A stretch of DNA of 64,000 bases from Rhizobium sp. Root1334 (GTDB lineage: Bacteria > Pseudomonadota > Alphaproteobacteria > Rhizobiales > Rhizobiaceae), in contig NZ_LMEY01000030.1 in NCBI RefSeq assembly GCF_001426665.1, positions 62,725 through 126,724 on the forward strand, given 5' to 3'. Both the position numbers and the translations under genes were made by a program. This document shows positions 56,014 to 64,000 of the stretch, piece after piece. The notes below the pieces were generated by a model. That model was not told the DNA's origin and ran no database searches. It worked only from the letters and a program-made list of their open reading frames with translations. Positions within the stretch are counted from its first letter, which is position 1. Every line of letters starts with the position of its first letter.

Positions 56014-57587
56014 TTCAGTCTTTCCTGTTCAGTTGCCGGGGCGGTGCCGTGGGAAAGGGCGTGCCAGACCGGACGAAGGGACAGGCGCGATTGCCTGTAG
56101 AGTGGAAACGCCGCGTTGAAACGCGCCGCCATGGCTGTGTCGGCCGGTTCCGCCGGCCGCTGATAGGGGGTGACCCATTGCTTGACGCAGTCTTCCATCG
56201 AGCCGTAGATGCCGAGCGAAACGGCGGCGATCATCGCCGTGCCGGCAGCGCCCGCCTCTTCGCGCTCGCTGGTCTGCACCGATGAGCCGAGCGCGCCGCC
56301 GAGAATGCGCCGCAAGGATGCGCTGCGCGCCGCGCCGCCGGTCAGCCGCACCCGCGACGGCAGCGGTCCCATCTCGACGTAGCAATCACGCGACGCCATC
56401 GCGAGACCGTTGAAGACGGCACGGACCATGTCGGCAAAGCCGTGGTTCAGATCGAGCCCGATGAAAGACGCCCGCGCCGAGGCATCGACAAACGGACCGC
56501 GCTCGCCTGCCTCGGAAATATAGGGATGGAACAGCAGCGAGGTTTCCTTGGATTCCGACAGCCAGCCTTCGACATGACCGAGCAGTTCGGCCTTGCTCTT
56601 GTCGATACCCATGCCCTTGAGCACGCTGCCCGCAAGCGACAGTATCCAGTCGATGTTCAGTGTCGCCGCCATGTTCGACTGCATCTGCGCATAATGGCCC
56701 TCAATCGGCAGGCACATCGTGTAACCGGTCAGATCCCTGTTGAGCTGGACATCATCGGCGCTCTTTGCCAGCCGCATATGCATGCCGGTCGAACCGATGA
56801 TGGAGCAACCGGTATCGGTTCCCGGTTCGTAGAGACCGGCGCCGAGCGACGTGCAGACGACATCGACGTAACCGAGCACGACGGGCGTTCCGGCCAGAAG
56901 CCCGGTCAAAGCTGCCGCGGCGTCGCCTAAAGCATGCTGTGTCACCGCACCATCGACGATCTCCGGCAGCAGGTAGCGTTGTTTGCGCAGGTCGAGAAAG
57001 TCTATGACATCCTCGGAATACTGCCGGGTACGGAAATCTCCGAAGGTAAAGTTGGCCTCGGAAGGATCGGTCGCGCGCTTTCCGGTCAGCTTGAAATAGA
57101 GCCAGTCCTTGCAATGAAACCCTGTTGTCGCGCCATAGATCATCTCCGGTGCGTTTTCCAGAATCCACCGAAGCTGCGAGCCCATCTGGCAGGCGGCAAG
57201 ACCTGAACCGGTATGGGAAAAGCGGGCGGCATCACCCCTGTCCTGCCGCAGCCGCTCCACCGTATCGCCGGCGCGGGCATCAAGCCAAAGCCAGCCCTTG
57301 CCGACAGGGTCGCCGTTCTTGTCGATCAGCCAAGTGCCATCGCCTTGGCCCGTCACCGATATCGCCGCAACCCGGCTGGCAAGATTTTCGACCTTGCCAG
57401 CGAGATCGGCAAGCGTCTTTGCAGTATCAGCCCAGGTCCGGTCGAGGTCCTGCACAACGCCCTTACCGCCTTCGCTTTCATAGCTGTTGGCGATGGCGCA
57501 AGCCGCGATCTGCTTGCCGCCAAGATCGAAAGCGACGGACTTAATGACGGAGGTTCCCGCATCGATCCCGATCAGGATATCGCGCAT
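56010..57587 (-). CDS. eryA: FGGY-family carbohydrate kinase, erythritol-kinase-like
   Basis: This full-length FGGY kinase (525 residues) has GIDAGTSVIKSV, TGQGDGTWL, catalytic Asp in GYVDVVC and the adenosine motif LTGGAARS. The GQGDGTWLID stretch and the length match, from memory, erythritol kinase EryA of Brucella and rhizobia. It should phosphorylate a polyol or ketose imported by the ABC system encoded just upstream. The ATG shares one nt with the ATPase stop (TGATG). Autoinducer-2 kinase (LsrK) is a less likely alternative because its aldolase and regulator partners are absent. Confidence 0.78.
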   Translation of the reverse strand: MRDILIGIDAGTSVIKSVAFDLGGKQIAACAIANSYESEGGKGVVQDLDRTWADTAKTLADLAGKVENLASRVAAISVTGQGDGTWLIDKNGDPVGKGWLWLDARAGDTVERLRQDRGDAARFSHTGSGLAACQMGSQLRWILENAPEMIYGATTGFHCKDWLYFKLTGKRATDPSEANFTFGDFRTRQYSEDVIDFLDLRKQRYLLPEIVDGAVTQHALGDAAAALTGLLAGTPVVLGYVDVVCTSLGAGLYEPGTDTGCSIIGSTGMHMRLAKSADDVQLNRDLTGYTMCLPIEGHYAQMQSNMAATLNIDWILSLAGSVLKGMGIDKSKAELLGHVEGWLSESKETSLLFHPYISEAGERGPFVDASARASFIGLDLNHGFADMVRAVFNGLAMASRDCYVEMGPLPSRVRLTGGAARSASLRRILGGALGSSVQTSEREEAGAAGTAMIAAVSLGIYGSMEDCVKQWVTPYQRPAEPADTAMAARFNAAFPLYRQSRLSLRPVWHALSHGTAPATEQERLK

Positions 57588-58711
57588 CAGGCAAGCTCCT
57601 GCCCATGGCTGATCGCCTTGCCGCTATCGCCGTCGAACACATGCAGGCTCGATGGGTCAAGGCGGATACCGACATTCTCGCCGATCGCCAGGTTCGTCCG
57701 GTCATGCTCGACCAGCACCATCGTGCCGCCGGCAAAATCAGTGGCGATATGCGTCTGGTCCCCAAGCCACTGGTTGACCGCCACTTTCGCGCCGACCCCG
57801 CCCTCACTGCGGCGAACCGCATAGGGCCGGATGCCAAGCACGACCTTGCTGCGCTTCATCAGTTCGGCCCGCACTTCATGGGAAAAGTCAGACGCCTTGT
57901 AATCGAGCTTGACACCGTCGTTGAGGCCGAAAGAGACCGTATCGCCAGACCCTGAAATCCCCGCAGAAAATACGTTCATCGGCGGTTCGCCAACGAAAGT
58001 GCCGGTAAACAGGTTGGCCGGACGCTCCTTGATCATCTGCGGCGTATCGAATTGCTGGAGTACGCCACCCTCCATGACGGCGATCCGGTCGGCCAGCGCA
58101 TTGGCTTCCGTCTGGTCGTGGGTGACGAGAATAGCGGTCAGTCCGCGTTCCTTGATGAAATGTTTGATACGGCCGCGCAAAAGTGCGCGCAACTGCGGCT
58201 CCAGCTGCCCCATCGGCTCATCGAGCAGATGCAGGTCGGCATCCCGGATCAGCGCCCGGCCGAGCGATGCACGCTGCTGCTGGCCGCCCGAGATCGAGCT
58301 TGGATAGCGGCCCATGATATCCTCGATCTCCAGCAACTTGGCGATACTGGCGACCTTCTCATCGACGACACTCTGCGACAGCCTAGAGGCCTTCAGCGCG
58401 AAGGCAATGTTTTCACGCACGGTCAGCGGCGGGTAGAGCGAGTAGCCCTCGAACGCCATGGCGACGTTGCGCTTGACGGGAGCGAAGGTCTGAACCTCGC
58501 GTCCCTTCATCGAAATCGTGCCGCGCGACACGGCTTCGAAACCAGCGACCATGCGCAATGTCGAGGTCTTTCCACAGCCGGACGAGCCGAGAAGCGCGAT
58601 GATCTCTCCCTTTTTCACGTCCATGTTCAGCTGTTTGACAGCATGGACGCCATGATCGATCGGGCCATAGAACTTGTCGACGCCCTTGATGAACAGTGCG
58701 GTCTCGCTCAT
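57587..58711 (-). CDS. ABC transporter ATPase A (GlpT/Mpt-like, altered Q-loop)
   Basis: This 374-residue MalK-like ATPase has Walker A LGSSGCGKTS (42-50), signature SISGGQQQR, Walker B LHLLDEP with catalytic Glu165, and switch His198 in VTHDQ. Two positions are unusual: the Q-loop Gln is Glu88 (AFEGYSLYPP), and the D-loop usually reading SALD is GQLE. It overlaps ATPase B by 4 nt. Importers with two different ATPases occur in rhizobial glycerol (GlpST) and polyol (Mpt) systems, which this resembles. Confidence 0.88.
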   Translation of the reverse strand: MSETALFIKGVDKFYGPIDHGVHAVKQLNMDVKKGEIIALLGSSGCGKTSTLRMVAGFEAVSRGTISMKGREVQTFAPVKRNVAMAFEGYSLYPPLTVRENIAFALKASRLSQSVVDEKVASIAKLLEIEDIMGRYPSSISGGQQQRASLGRALIRDADLHLLDEPMGQLEPQLRALLRGRIKHFIKERGLTAILVTHDQTEANALADRIAVMEGGVLQQFDTPQMIKERPANLFTGTFVGEPPMNVFSAGISGSGDTVSFGLNDGVKLDYKASDFSHEVRAELMKRSKVVLGIRPYAVRRSEGGVGAKVAVNQWLGDQTHIATDFAGGTMVLVEHDRTNLAIGENVGIRLDPSSLHVFDGDSGKAISHGQELA

Positions 58712-59826
58712 GCCGCTTCTCCATTGCGTGTCATCGGGGTTGCGGCGGAACGGATCAGCCCGCCACTCTCCTTGTCGAACAGGAAGGCCGCCCGTCCGTT
58801 GACGGCGATATGGGCGGGGCCGGAGACCGGGCCGGGCGTCCCCGCCGGGCGCGACACCAGGATTTCCCGGCCACGTGCGGTCAGGACCAGCGTTACCGTC
58901 TTTTCATTGAGCGGCGTTTCGGCTTCCACCGTCACCGGAATAGCCCCCGGCGCACCAGCATCCGTAAAGGCTATGGCTTCGGGCCGAAGGCCGATGACGC
59001 AGGCTCTTCCGGCAACGTCCGCCGGCATGCCGGGCAAAACCACCTTCACGTTCGAAAGCTCGACATGGATACCCTCCGGTCCGGCTTTCGGCGTTACATC
59101 CAGGAGGTTGATGGTCGGATCGCCGAACAGTCGGGCGATCTCGATATCGGCCGGTGTATTGTAGATATCCTCCGGCGTGCCGATCTGGCGGATACGGCCC
59201 TGTGACATGACCGCGATGCGGTCGCCGAGCGCCATGGCCTCCTTGTAATCCTGCGTCACGTAGACAACCGTGGCACCCTGCGCGGCCAGCAGTCGTGGCA
59301 ATTCCAAACGCATCTCGAAACGCAGCTTGGCGTCGACATTGCGCAAGGGATCATCCAGCAACAGCAGCGGCGGCGAACCTGCCAGCGCGCGGGCCAGCGC
59401 CGTGCGCTGTTTCTGTCCATTCGACAGCGCCTTTGGATGATGGGACAGCACGTGGTCGATCTTGAGCAGCTTGGCGACCTTATGCACGCCCGCCGAGATG
59501 GCGTCCTTCGTCGAATTCGTCGCCGTCAGCGGGCTGGCAATATTGTCGAAGGCACTCATATGTGGAAACAGCGCGAAATTCTGGAAGGCCATGCCGATGC
59601 CGCGATGCTCGGCATCGATATCGGAGACATCCTCGCCGCCGATCAGGATCTGCCCCTCTTCAGGATCGATCACACCGGCAACCAGCCGGAGCAGCACCGT
59701 CTTGCCCGCACCCGATGGGCCAAACAGCACCAGCGTTTCGCCATCGGCCACATCCAGCGACAGGTTGTCGAGGACCGTGTTGGTCTTGTAGCGCTTGACG
59801 ATGTTTTTAAGCTGAAGTGTTGTCAT
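58708..59826 (-). CDS. ABC transporter ATPase B (GlpS-like, degenerate catalytic residues)
   Basis: This 372-residue ATPase keeps Walker A FGPSGAGKT (35-43) and the Q-loop Gln82 (AFQNFALFPH). The signature is LSNGQ (134-138), the Walker B Glu is Asp159 (LLLLDDP), and the switch His is Gln192 (VTQDYKEA). Loss of both catalytic Glu and switch His predicts a weak or inactive hydrolysis site in this subunit. The C-terminal TOBE region is complete and the frame is intact, so it is not a decaying gene. It probably forms a heterodimer with ATPase A. Confidence 0.88.
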   Translation of the reverse strand: MTTLQLKNIVKRYKTNTVLDNLSLDVADGETLVLFGPSGAGKTVLLRLVAGVIDPEEGQILIGGEDVSDIDAEHRGIGMAFQNFALFPHMSAFDNIASPLTATNSTKDAISAGVHKVAKLLKIDHVLSHHPKALSNGQKQRTALARALAGSPPLLLLDDPLRNVDAKLRFEMRLELPRLLAAQGATVVYVTQDYKEAMALGDRIAVMSQGRIRQIGTPEDIYNTPADIEIARLFGDPTINLLDVTPKAGPEGIHVELSNVKVVLPGMPADVAGRACVIGLRPEAIAFTDAGAPGAIPVTVEAETPLNEKTVTLVLTARGREILVSRPAGTPGPVSGPAHIAVNGRAAFLFDKESGGLIRSAATPMTRNGEAA

Positions 59827-59829
59827 GAT

Positions 59830-60687
59830 TTATCCCTTCACCGCGCCAAGCGACAGGCCTTCGACAAGATAGCGCTGGGCGTAGAGTGCAAGTGCAAGTG
59901 TCGGCGTCACCGACAGCACGATGGCCGAGGCAATCTGGCCGTATTGGATGCCGGAAGACGTGACGAAGGCAAGCGCGCCCACGGTCACCGGCTGCTTGTC
60001 AGCCGAGGCCAGCACCAGCGCGAAGACAAAATTGTTCCAGGCGAAGATGAAGGCCAACAGACCGGCAGCCGCAATCCCCGGTCCTGCCAGCGGCAGGGCG
60101 ATCTTGCGAAAGGTGGCAAACCACGAATGCCCTGCGATCCGGTAGGCATATTCGACGTCGGCCGAGATATCCTCGAAATAGCCGCGGACGATCCACAGGA
60201 TGAGCGGTAGGCAGATCAGCTGGTAAACCCAGATCAGTCCGAAATAGGTGTCCGATAGCCCGAGCCACTGGAAATACTGGGTCAGCGGCAGGAGCACGAG
60301 CAGCGGCGGTGCGAACCGGAAGGACAAAAGCGTGAAAGCAATGTCTTCCGAGCCCTTGAACTTGTGGCGGGCAAAGGCATAGGCGGCCGGCACGCCAAGG
60401 ACGAGCGCCAGGGCGACCGAGGTCACCGAGAGGAAGATCGAGTTGCCGAGATTGCGCATGAAGGCGATGTCGAGCGTGCCGGCTGCCGTCGTCAGCTTGC
60501 CGGTGATTAGTGCCGCATAGTTCGACAGCGTCGGCGTGAAGATCACCGATGGCGGGATCGCCAGGATCGTCTCGTTGGTCTGGAACGACATCAGGAAGAT
60601 CCAGAAGATCGGGAACATGAAGAAGATGACGACGAGCGAGAGCGCGATCAGCCGCAGGGTCTTTTCGAGCGTGGATGTGGTTTCCAT
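59830..60687 (-). CDS. Carbohydrate ABC transporter permease (MalG type)
   Basis: This 285-residue permease has six predicted helices and the EAA loop EYAYRIAGHSWFATFRKIALP, a variant of the usual EAA-x3-G. It is the second permease of the polyol importer, 3 nt before ATPase B and 10 nt after its partner permease. Confidence 0.88.
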   Translation of the reverse strand: METTSTLEKTLRLIALSLVVIFFMFPIFWIFLMSFQTNETILAIPPSVIFTPTLSNYAALITGKLTTAAGTLDIAFMRNLGNSIFLSVTSVALALVLGVPAAYAFARHKFKGSEDIAFTLLSFRFAPPLLVLLPLTQYFQWLGLSDTYFGLIWVYQLICLPLILWIVRGYFEDISADVEYAYRIAGHSWFATFRKIALPLAGPGIAAAGLLAFIFAWNNFVFALVLASADKQPVTVGALAFVTSSGIQYGQIASAIVLSVTPTLALALYAQRYLVEGLSLGAVKG

Positions 60688-60697
60688 GGTTTTCCCC

Positions 60698-61621
60698 TCA
60701 CGCTTCGCCGCGGGCGCGTTCGCGCAGCCGCAGCCAGTTCTTGATGAAGATATTGGAGAGCAGGTAGGTGATCGCCCAGAGGATGACCATCAGCGCCGCG
60801 GAGCGCCCGACATTGGTCGACTGGAAGAAGTTGAGATAGGCTTCCACCTGGAAAACGGTCAGCGTATTGCCTGGCCCCCCTTGCGTCATCGCGTAGATGA
60901 TATCGAACTGCTGGATACTGTCGAGCAGACGGAACAACGTGGCCGTCAGGATATAGGGCGTCAGCATCGGTAGCGTAATGCGGAAGAACACGAAGGTCCG
61001 TGGCACGCCATCCAGGGCTGCCGCCTCGAACGGCTGGGTCGGCAGCGAGCGCAGGCCCGCCAGCAAAAGGATCATGATGAAGGGTGTATAGACCCAGATA
61101 TCGACGAGAACGACGGTCAACAGCGCCGTGCTCGGGGAAGATGCCCAGCGGAAATCATGCAGGCCGATCAGGCTGGCGAGGTAGCTGAGGATGCCGAAGC
61201 TCGGGTTGGTCATCAGCTTCCACATCAGCGCGGCCAGCGCTGGCGCGATCATCAATGGCAGAAGCAGCATGATCGAGATGAAGTTGTTGACCGTCGAGCG
61301 GCGCTGCAGAAGAAGCGCAATACCGAGACCGAGCAACAACTCCAGCGTCACCGTGATCCCGGCATAAAGCAGCGAGACTTTCAGCGTGTTCCAGAAGGCC
61401 GGATCGGTAAAAAAGTTGAGATAGTTTTCACCCCAGTTGAACTGCCGCGCCCAGGGCTGGCTGAGCCGGTAGCGCTGGAAGGAATAAATCACGGCCGTGA
61501 TGAAGGGGATCAGGATGCCGATGCAGACGAGCAGGGCAGGCAGGCTCAGCACATAAGGCAGCATCTTCCGGCTGATGCGGAAACCTGAAGCCGGTTTGCG
61601 GAGGGTTGCTGTTGAAGCCAT
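60698..61621 (-). CDS. Carbohydrate ABC transporter permease (MalF type)
   Basis: This 307-residue permease has six predicted helices and the EAA loop FEAAALDGVPRTFVFFRITLP. A 154-bp gap with a strong hairpin separates it from the binding-protein gene, so its expression may be lower than that of the binding protein. Confidence 0.88.
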   Translation of the reverse strand: MASTATLRKPASGFRISRKMLPYVLSLPALLVCIGILIPFITAVIYSFQRYRLSQPWARQFNWGENYLNFFTDPAFWNTLKVSLLYAGITVTLELLLGLGIALLLQRRSTVNNFISIMLLLPLMIAPALAALMWKLMTNPSFGILSYLASLIGLHDFRWASSPSTALLTVVLVDIWVYTPFIMILLLAGLRSLPTQPFEAAALDGVPRTFVFFRITLPMLTPYILTATLFRLLDSIQQFDIIYAMTQGGPGNTLTVFQVEAYLNFFQSTNVGRSAALMVILWAITYLLSNIFIKNWLRLRERARGEA

Positions 61622-61732
61622 GTCGAGCTCCGTTCTTTGTCTTTGAAGAAAGCGCGCGGCACGCGGTTTGTCCCGCGCCAGTCCATCGGCATCTCACGTT
61701 GTCTCAAGGCGGCTGTCAGCCGGTGTGCGGGT

Positions 61733-61758
61733 GCCCGGCGCTCTATTGAGCGCCGGGC
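61733..61758 (-). terminator. Intercistronic stem-loop after the binding-protein gene
   Basis: GCCCGGCGCTC and its perfect complement form an 11-bp GC-rich stem with loop TATT, 18 nt after the binding-protein stop. There is no T-run. It probably stabilises the upstream mRNA or partly terminates transcription before the permease genes. Confidence 0.7.
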
Positions 61759-61775
61759 TCTGCTTGGGAGGCAGA

Positions 61776-63212
61776 TCAGCCGAGACCGGCTTCCTTCAGC
61801 TGGCGATCGATGCTCTCGACCAGCTGGTCGAGACCTTCGTCGACAGGAACTTCCTTGGCGACCATCTTCTGCAATGTCGCCGCCCATTCGGTGGTGACAT
61901 CGAAGAACAATGGCTGCGGGGTGAACTTGATCGAAGCGCCGGCCGCCGATGCGTCGAACATGTCGACATAACCCGGATACTTGTTCAGCTTGGTCCGGAA
62001 GGCTTCGTCCTTCCAGACCGACTGGCGGACCGGATCGACAAAATCCATCTTGGTGGCGCCGAAGATCGCATGCTCCGGACCGGTCGCCCATTGCAGGAAG
62101 TACCAGGTGGCGTCCTTGTCCTTGGAGAAATTGGACATGGCAAGCGACCAGATCCAGATGTTTGGCGTCGAGGCCGTCGCATCCGGGTTGGCGGTGAAGG
62201 CGGCATAAGACAGCTGTCCGGCCATCTTGTTGTCGCCGCCGTTCATGAAGTAGCCCAGGCAATCGGCGTCGAAAATCATCGCCGAGGCACCGGCGCCGAG
62301 ATCGGTACCGACCTGATACCAGGTATAGGTCGACCAATCCTTCGGGCCGCTTTCCTGGATCATCTGCACCCATTTGGCGTGGAAGGCCTTGGAGCCTGCC
62401 GTTCCCATCGCTGCCGACAGCTTGCCGTCGGTGACGTTCAGGTCCTTCTCGTTGAAGTTCGAGTAGGCGGACAGGAAGCCCGGATGGATCGTCGCCCAGG
62501 AGCGCGAGCCACGCACGCCGATACCGTAGATACCGCCGACATCCTTCTGCAACTTGGCCGCCACGGAAATCATGTCATCGAGGTTCTTCGGCACGGAAAC
62601 ACCGGCCTTGTCGAACATCGACTTGTTATAGGTGATGTTGTTCTGCTCGAACGCCCACGGAATGCACCACTGCTTAGCGTCGTCCGAACCCAGCGCGCCG
62701 CCGGGCTGGCCGTTCCAGGCGCAGGAATTCTTCACGCCCGGCAGGAAGTCGTCCCAGGCGTAGTTTGGGTTGGTCTTTTCCGGATCGTTGATCCATTCCT
62801 TGAGGTCGGTGATCCAGCCGGCCGGACCATAGGTCCAGGTCATGTAGGCGCCGGTCATGAACGCATCATATTCGGTGGAGCCGGATGACAGGGCAGCGGT
62901 CACCTTGTCGAAATAGACGTCTTCCGGAAACACGTCATACTTGACGTCGATGCCGGTCAGGTCCTTGAACGACTGCAGGTTGGCAATCATCGCATCGGCA
63001 TAGGGATGCTTGTTCAAAAGCAGCTTTACGGTCTTGCCGGAATGTTTCTTCCAGTCGAAATCGGCAGCCATTGCCCTGGTGGACATCATGTTGAGCAGCG
63101 TGCCCGCCGCACCAGCCGTAACGCCCATGGCGCCGAGGCCCTTCAGCATTCCGCGGCGGTCCACCTCTCCACGCAGGAATGCACTGATCAGGTCTTTCTC
63201 TTTCTCATGCAT
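61776..63212 (-). CDS. Extracellular solute-binding protein of the polyol ABC importer
   Basis: This 478-residue family-1 binding protein has a twin-arginine-like signal (RRGMLKGLGAMG, Arg19-Arg20) and a cleavage region near AMAA-DFDW, suggesting Tat export. The mature part begins KKHSGKTVKLLLNKHPYA, close to large polyol/glycerol-type binding proteins (GlpV or Mpt family). It is the first structural gene of the operon after the SorC-type regulator. The ligand is probably a sugar alcohol. Confidence 0.86.
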   Translation of the reverse strand: MHEKEKDLISAFLRGEVDRRGMLKGLGAMGVTAGAAGTLLNMMSTRAMAADFDWKKHSGKTVKLLLNKHPYADAMIANLQSFKDLTGIDVKYDVFPEDVYFDKVTAALSSGSTEYDAFMTGAYMTWTYGPAGWITDLKEWINDPEKTNPNYAWDDFLPGVKNSCAWNGQPGGALGSDDAKQWCIPWAFEQNNITYNKSMFDKAGVSVPKNLDDMISVAAKLQKDVGGIYGIGVRGSRSWATIHPGFLSAYSNFNEKDLNVTDGKLSAAMGTAGSKAFHAKWVQMIQESGPKDWSTYTWYQVGTDLGAGASAMIFDADCLGYFMNGGDNKMAGQLSYAAFTANPDATASTPNIWIWSLAMSNFSKDKDATWYFLQWATGPEHAIFGATKMDFVDPVRQSVWKDEAFRTKLNKYPGYVDMFDASAAGASIKFTPQPLFFDVTTEWAATLQKMVAKEVPVDEGLDQLVESIDRQLKEAGLG

Positions 63213-63242
63213 TGGTCTTCTCCTCCTTCACGGGCAAAACAT

Positions 63243-63258
63243 GCTCAATCCATTGAGC
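63243..63258. promoter_or_regulatory. Inverted repeat upstream of the polyol importer
   Basis: GCTCAAT and ATTGAGC are perfect 7-bp arms around CC, 31 nt before the binding-protein start. It could be an operator for the SorC-type regulator or a hairpin in the leader. Confidence 0.38.
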
Positions 63259-63410
63259 CGTACCGGCTTACCCGACCGGTATTTCCTCCAGATCGCAGCG
63301 CGTGCACCCCGCGGCACGGTGCCGGACGGGATGCAGCTGCGAAAGGCTTGAACCGAACCACTCCCCGGATCAGTCGCAAGCCGTCACTCCCTATGCGGGA
63401 CAGCGCCGTT

Positions 63411-64000
63411 TCAGGCGGCATCCTCCATCAATGTCTGCGCCGTCTTCTCGTCGGTGATCAGCCCGCTCAGAAACCGGCTTTCCAGCACGGCACGAATGGC
63501 GCGCGCCTTCACCTTGCCGCCGGCAACAGCGACCGTACGGCGGTTTTTCAGGTCCTCACGGCTCAGCGTGAATGTGCGGTTCGATAGCGACGTCTCGATC
63601 GGCTGGCCCCTGTCGTCGAAGAAATGGCCAAGCAATTCGCCGGCACCACCACCATTCTTGATTTCCTCGATCTCGCTCTTTTCGATCATGCCGGTGGAGA
63701 CCAGCGATGCTTCGCGCTCGACCGTGCCGATGCCAACCAGCAAAAGGTCGGCGCTGCTGGCAAGATCGAACACTTCGCGCACGCCGCGCTGATTGAACAG
63801 AACATCGCGATCCTCGACGGTATTGGCAAAGAACGGCACCGGCATCACATAGGCCTCCGCCCCCGTGCGCTCGGCCAGCCGGTGGATAACGTCATGGGGA
63901 TTGGCGGAAAACCGGCGGGTCAGGCCACCGAGCAGCGAGACGAAGCGGACGTCGTGATTGGTGGTGCGCGGCAGATATTCGACGCAAGCGGCCAGTGTGC
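63411..64000 (-). CDS. SorC/DeoR-type sugar-binding transcriptional regulator (C-terminal part)
   Basis: The last 196 residues are in the window; the N-terminal HTH lies beyond position 64000. The visible part is the SorC sugar-binding domain: FVSLLGGLTRRF, PVPFFANT, LLVGIGTVE, GELLGHFFDDRG and AVAGGKVKARAIRAVL. The same family includes EryD, the repressor of erythritol genes. It is 198 nt upstream of the importer genes on the same strand and most probably regulates the operon. Confidence 0.87.
   Translation of the reverse strand, partial: TLAACVEYLPRTTNHDVRFVSLLGGLTRRFSANPHDVIHRLAERTGAEAYVMPVPFFANTVEDRDVLFNQRGVREVFDLASSADLLLVGIGTVEREASLVSTGMIEKSEIEEIKNGGGAGELLGHFFDDRGQPIETSLSNRTFTLSREDLKNRRTVAVAGGKVKARAIRAVLESRFLSGLITDEKTAQTLMEDAA

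Noticed and set aside
56010-57587. Autoinducer-2 kinase (LsrK) as the identity of the full-length FGGY kinase.
   Set aside because: No LsrR, LsrF or LsrG partners are present and the GlpD/EryB-like, EryC-like and SorC-type neighbours fit an erythritol-type kinase better.

Overview
The window is GC-rich and gene-dense. It carries many ABC importers and sugar or polyamine catabolic operons, tandem RND adaptors, and short 'CCCTCTCCCCGC...GCGGGGAGAGGG' mosaic repeats between genes. These point to an alphaproteobacterium of the Rhizobiaceae (Rhizobium/Agrobacterium type), probably an accessory catabolic region of a chromosome or large replicon. I see no rRNA, tRNA, CRISPR array, phage or intact insertion sequence. 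The only mobile-element trace is a short transposase remnant near 48.5 kb.

Layout by position. 1-2492 (-): an RND efflux pump with two tandem lipoprotein adaptors. 2741-4007 (-): a Crp/Fnr regulator and a stand-alone receiver. 4179-8346: a stress/detoxification group with an SDR, a fused ring-cleaving dioxygenase-esterase (MhqO-MhqD type), an FMN reductase and a second dioxygenase with its own palindromic operator and terminator. 8524-16743 (-): one long operon that starts with an agmatinase-family ureohydrolase, continues with an amino-acid-type SBP and two permeases but no cognate ATPase, then a complete PotABCD-type importer, and ends with a nitrilase-family amidase. A LysR regulator and an aminotransferase diverge from it. 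19272-27681: a DMT exporter, then a second PotABCD-type importer followed by an MBL hydrolase and an aldehyde dehydrogenase, with a divergent TetR and SnoaL-like pair.

29125-40568: a sugar ABC importer divergent from a LacI regulator and followed by two GMC oxidoreductases, an SDR, a Dabb protein and a MOFRL glycerate kinase. This looks like an oxidative sugar route that ends in glycerate. 40660-48340: a second LacI regulon with Gfo/Idh/MocA dehydrogenase, CoA-transferase, enoyl-CoA hydratase and aldehyde dehydrogenase, divergent from a DUF993 TIM-barrel gene. A perfect 18-bp palindrome and a degenerate copy of it lie between the two arms.

48646-64000 (-): a large polyol-type operon resembling rhizobial erythritol/adonitol/glycerol loci. 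It has a SorC-type regulator (cut by the window edge), an SBP, two permeases, two non-identical ATPases, an erythritol-kinase-like FGGY kinase, a 2-hydroxyacid dehydrogenase, a FucA-like aldolase, a GlpD/EryB-like dehydrogenase, a second class II aldolase, a short FGGY kinase, a HAD hydrolase and a TIM-barrel isomerase. Most genes overlap by 4 nt or are separated by a few nt, so they are probably co-transcribed and translationally coupled. The strongest leads are the asymmetric degenerate ATPase pair (57587-59826), the DUF993/LacI regulon, the dioxygenase-esterase fusion, and the repeated placement of mosaic repeats or strong hairpins just 3' of substrate-binding-protein genes.
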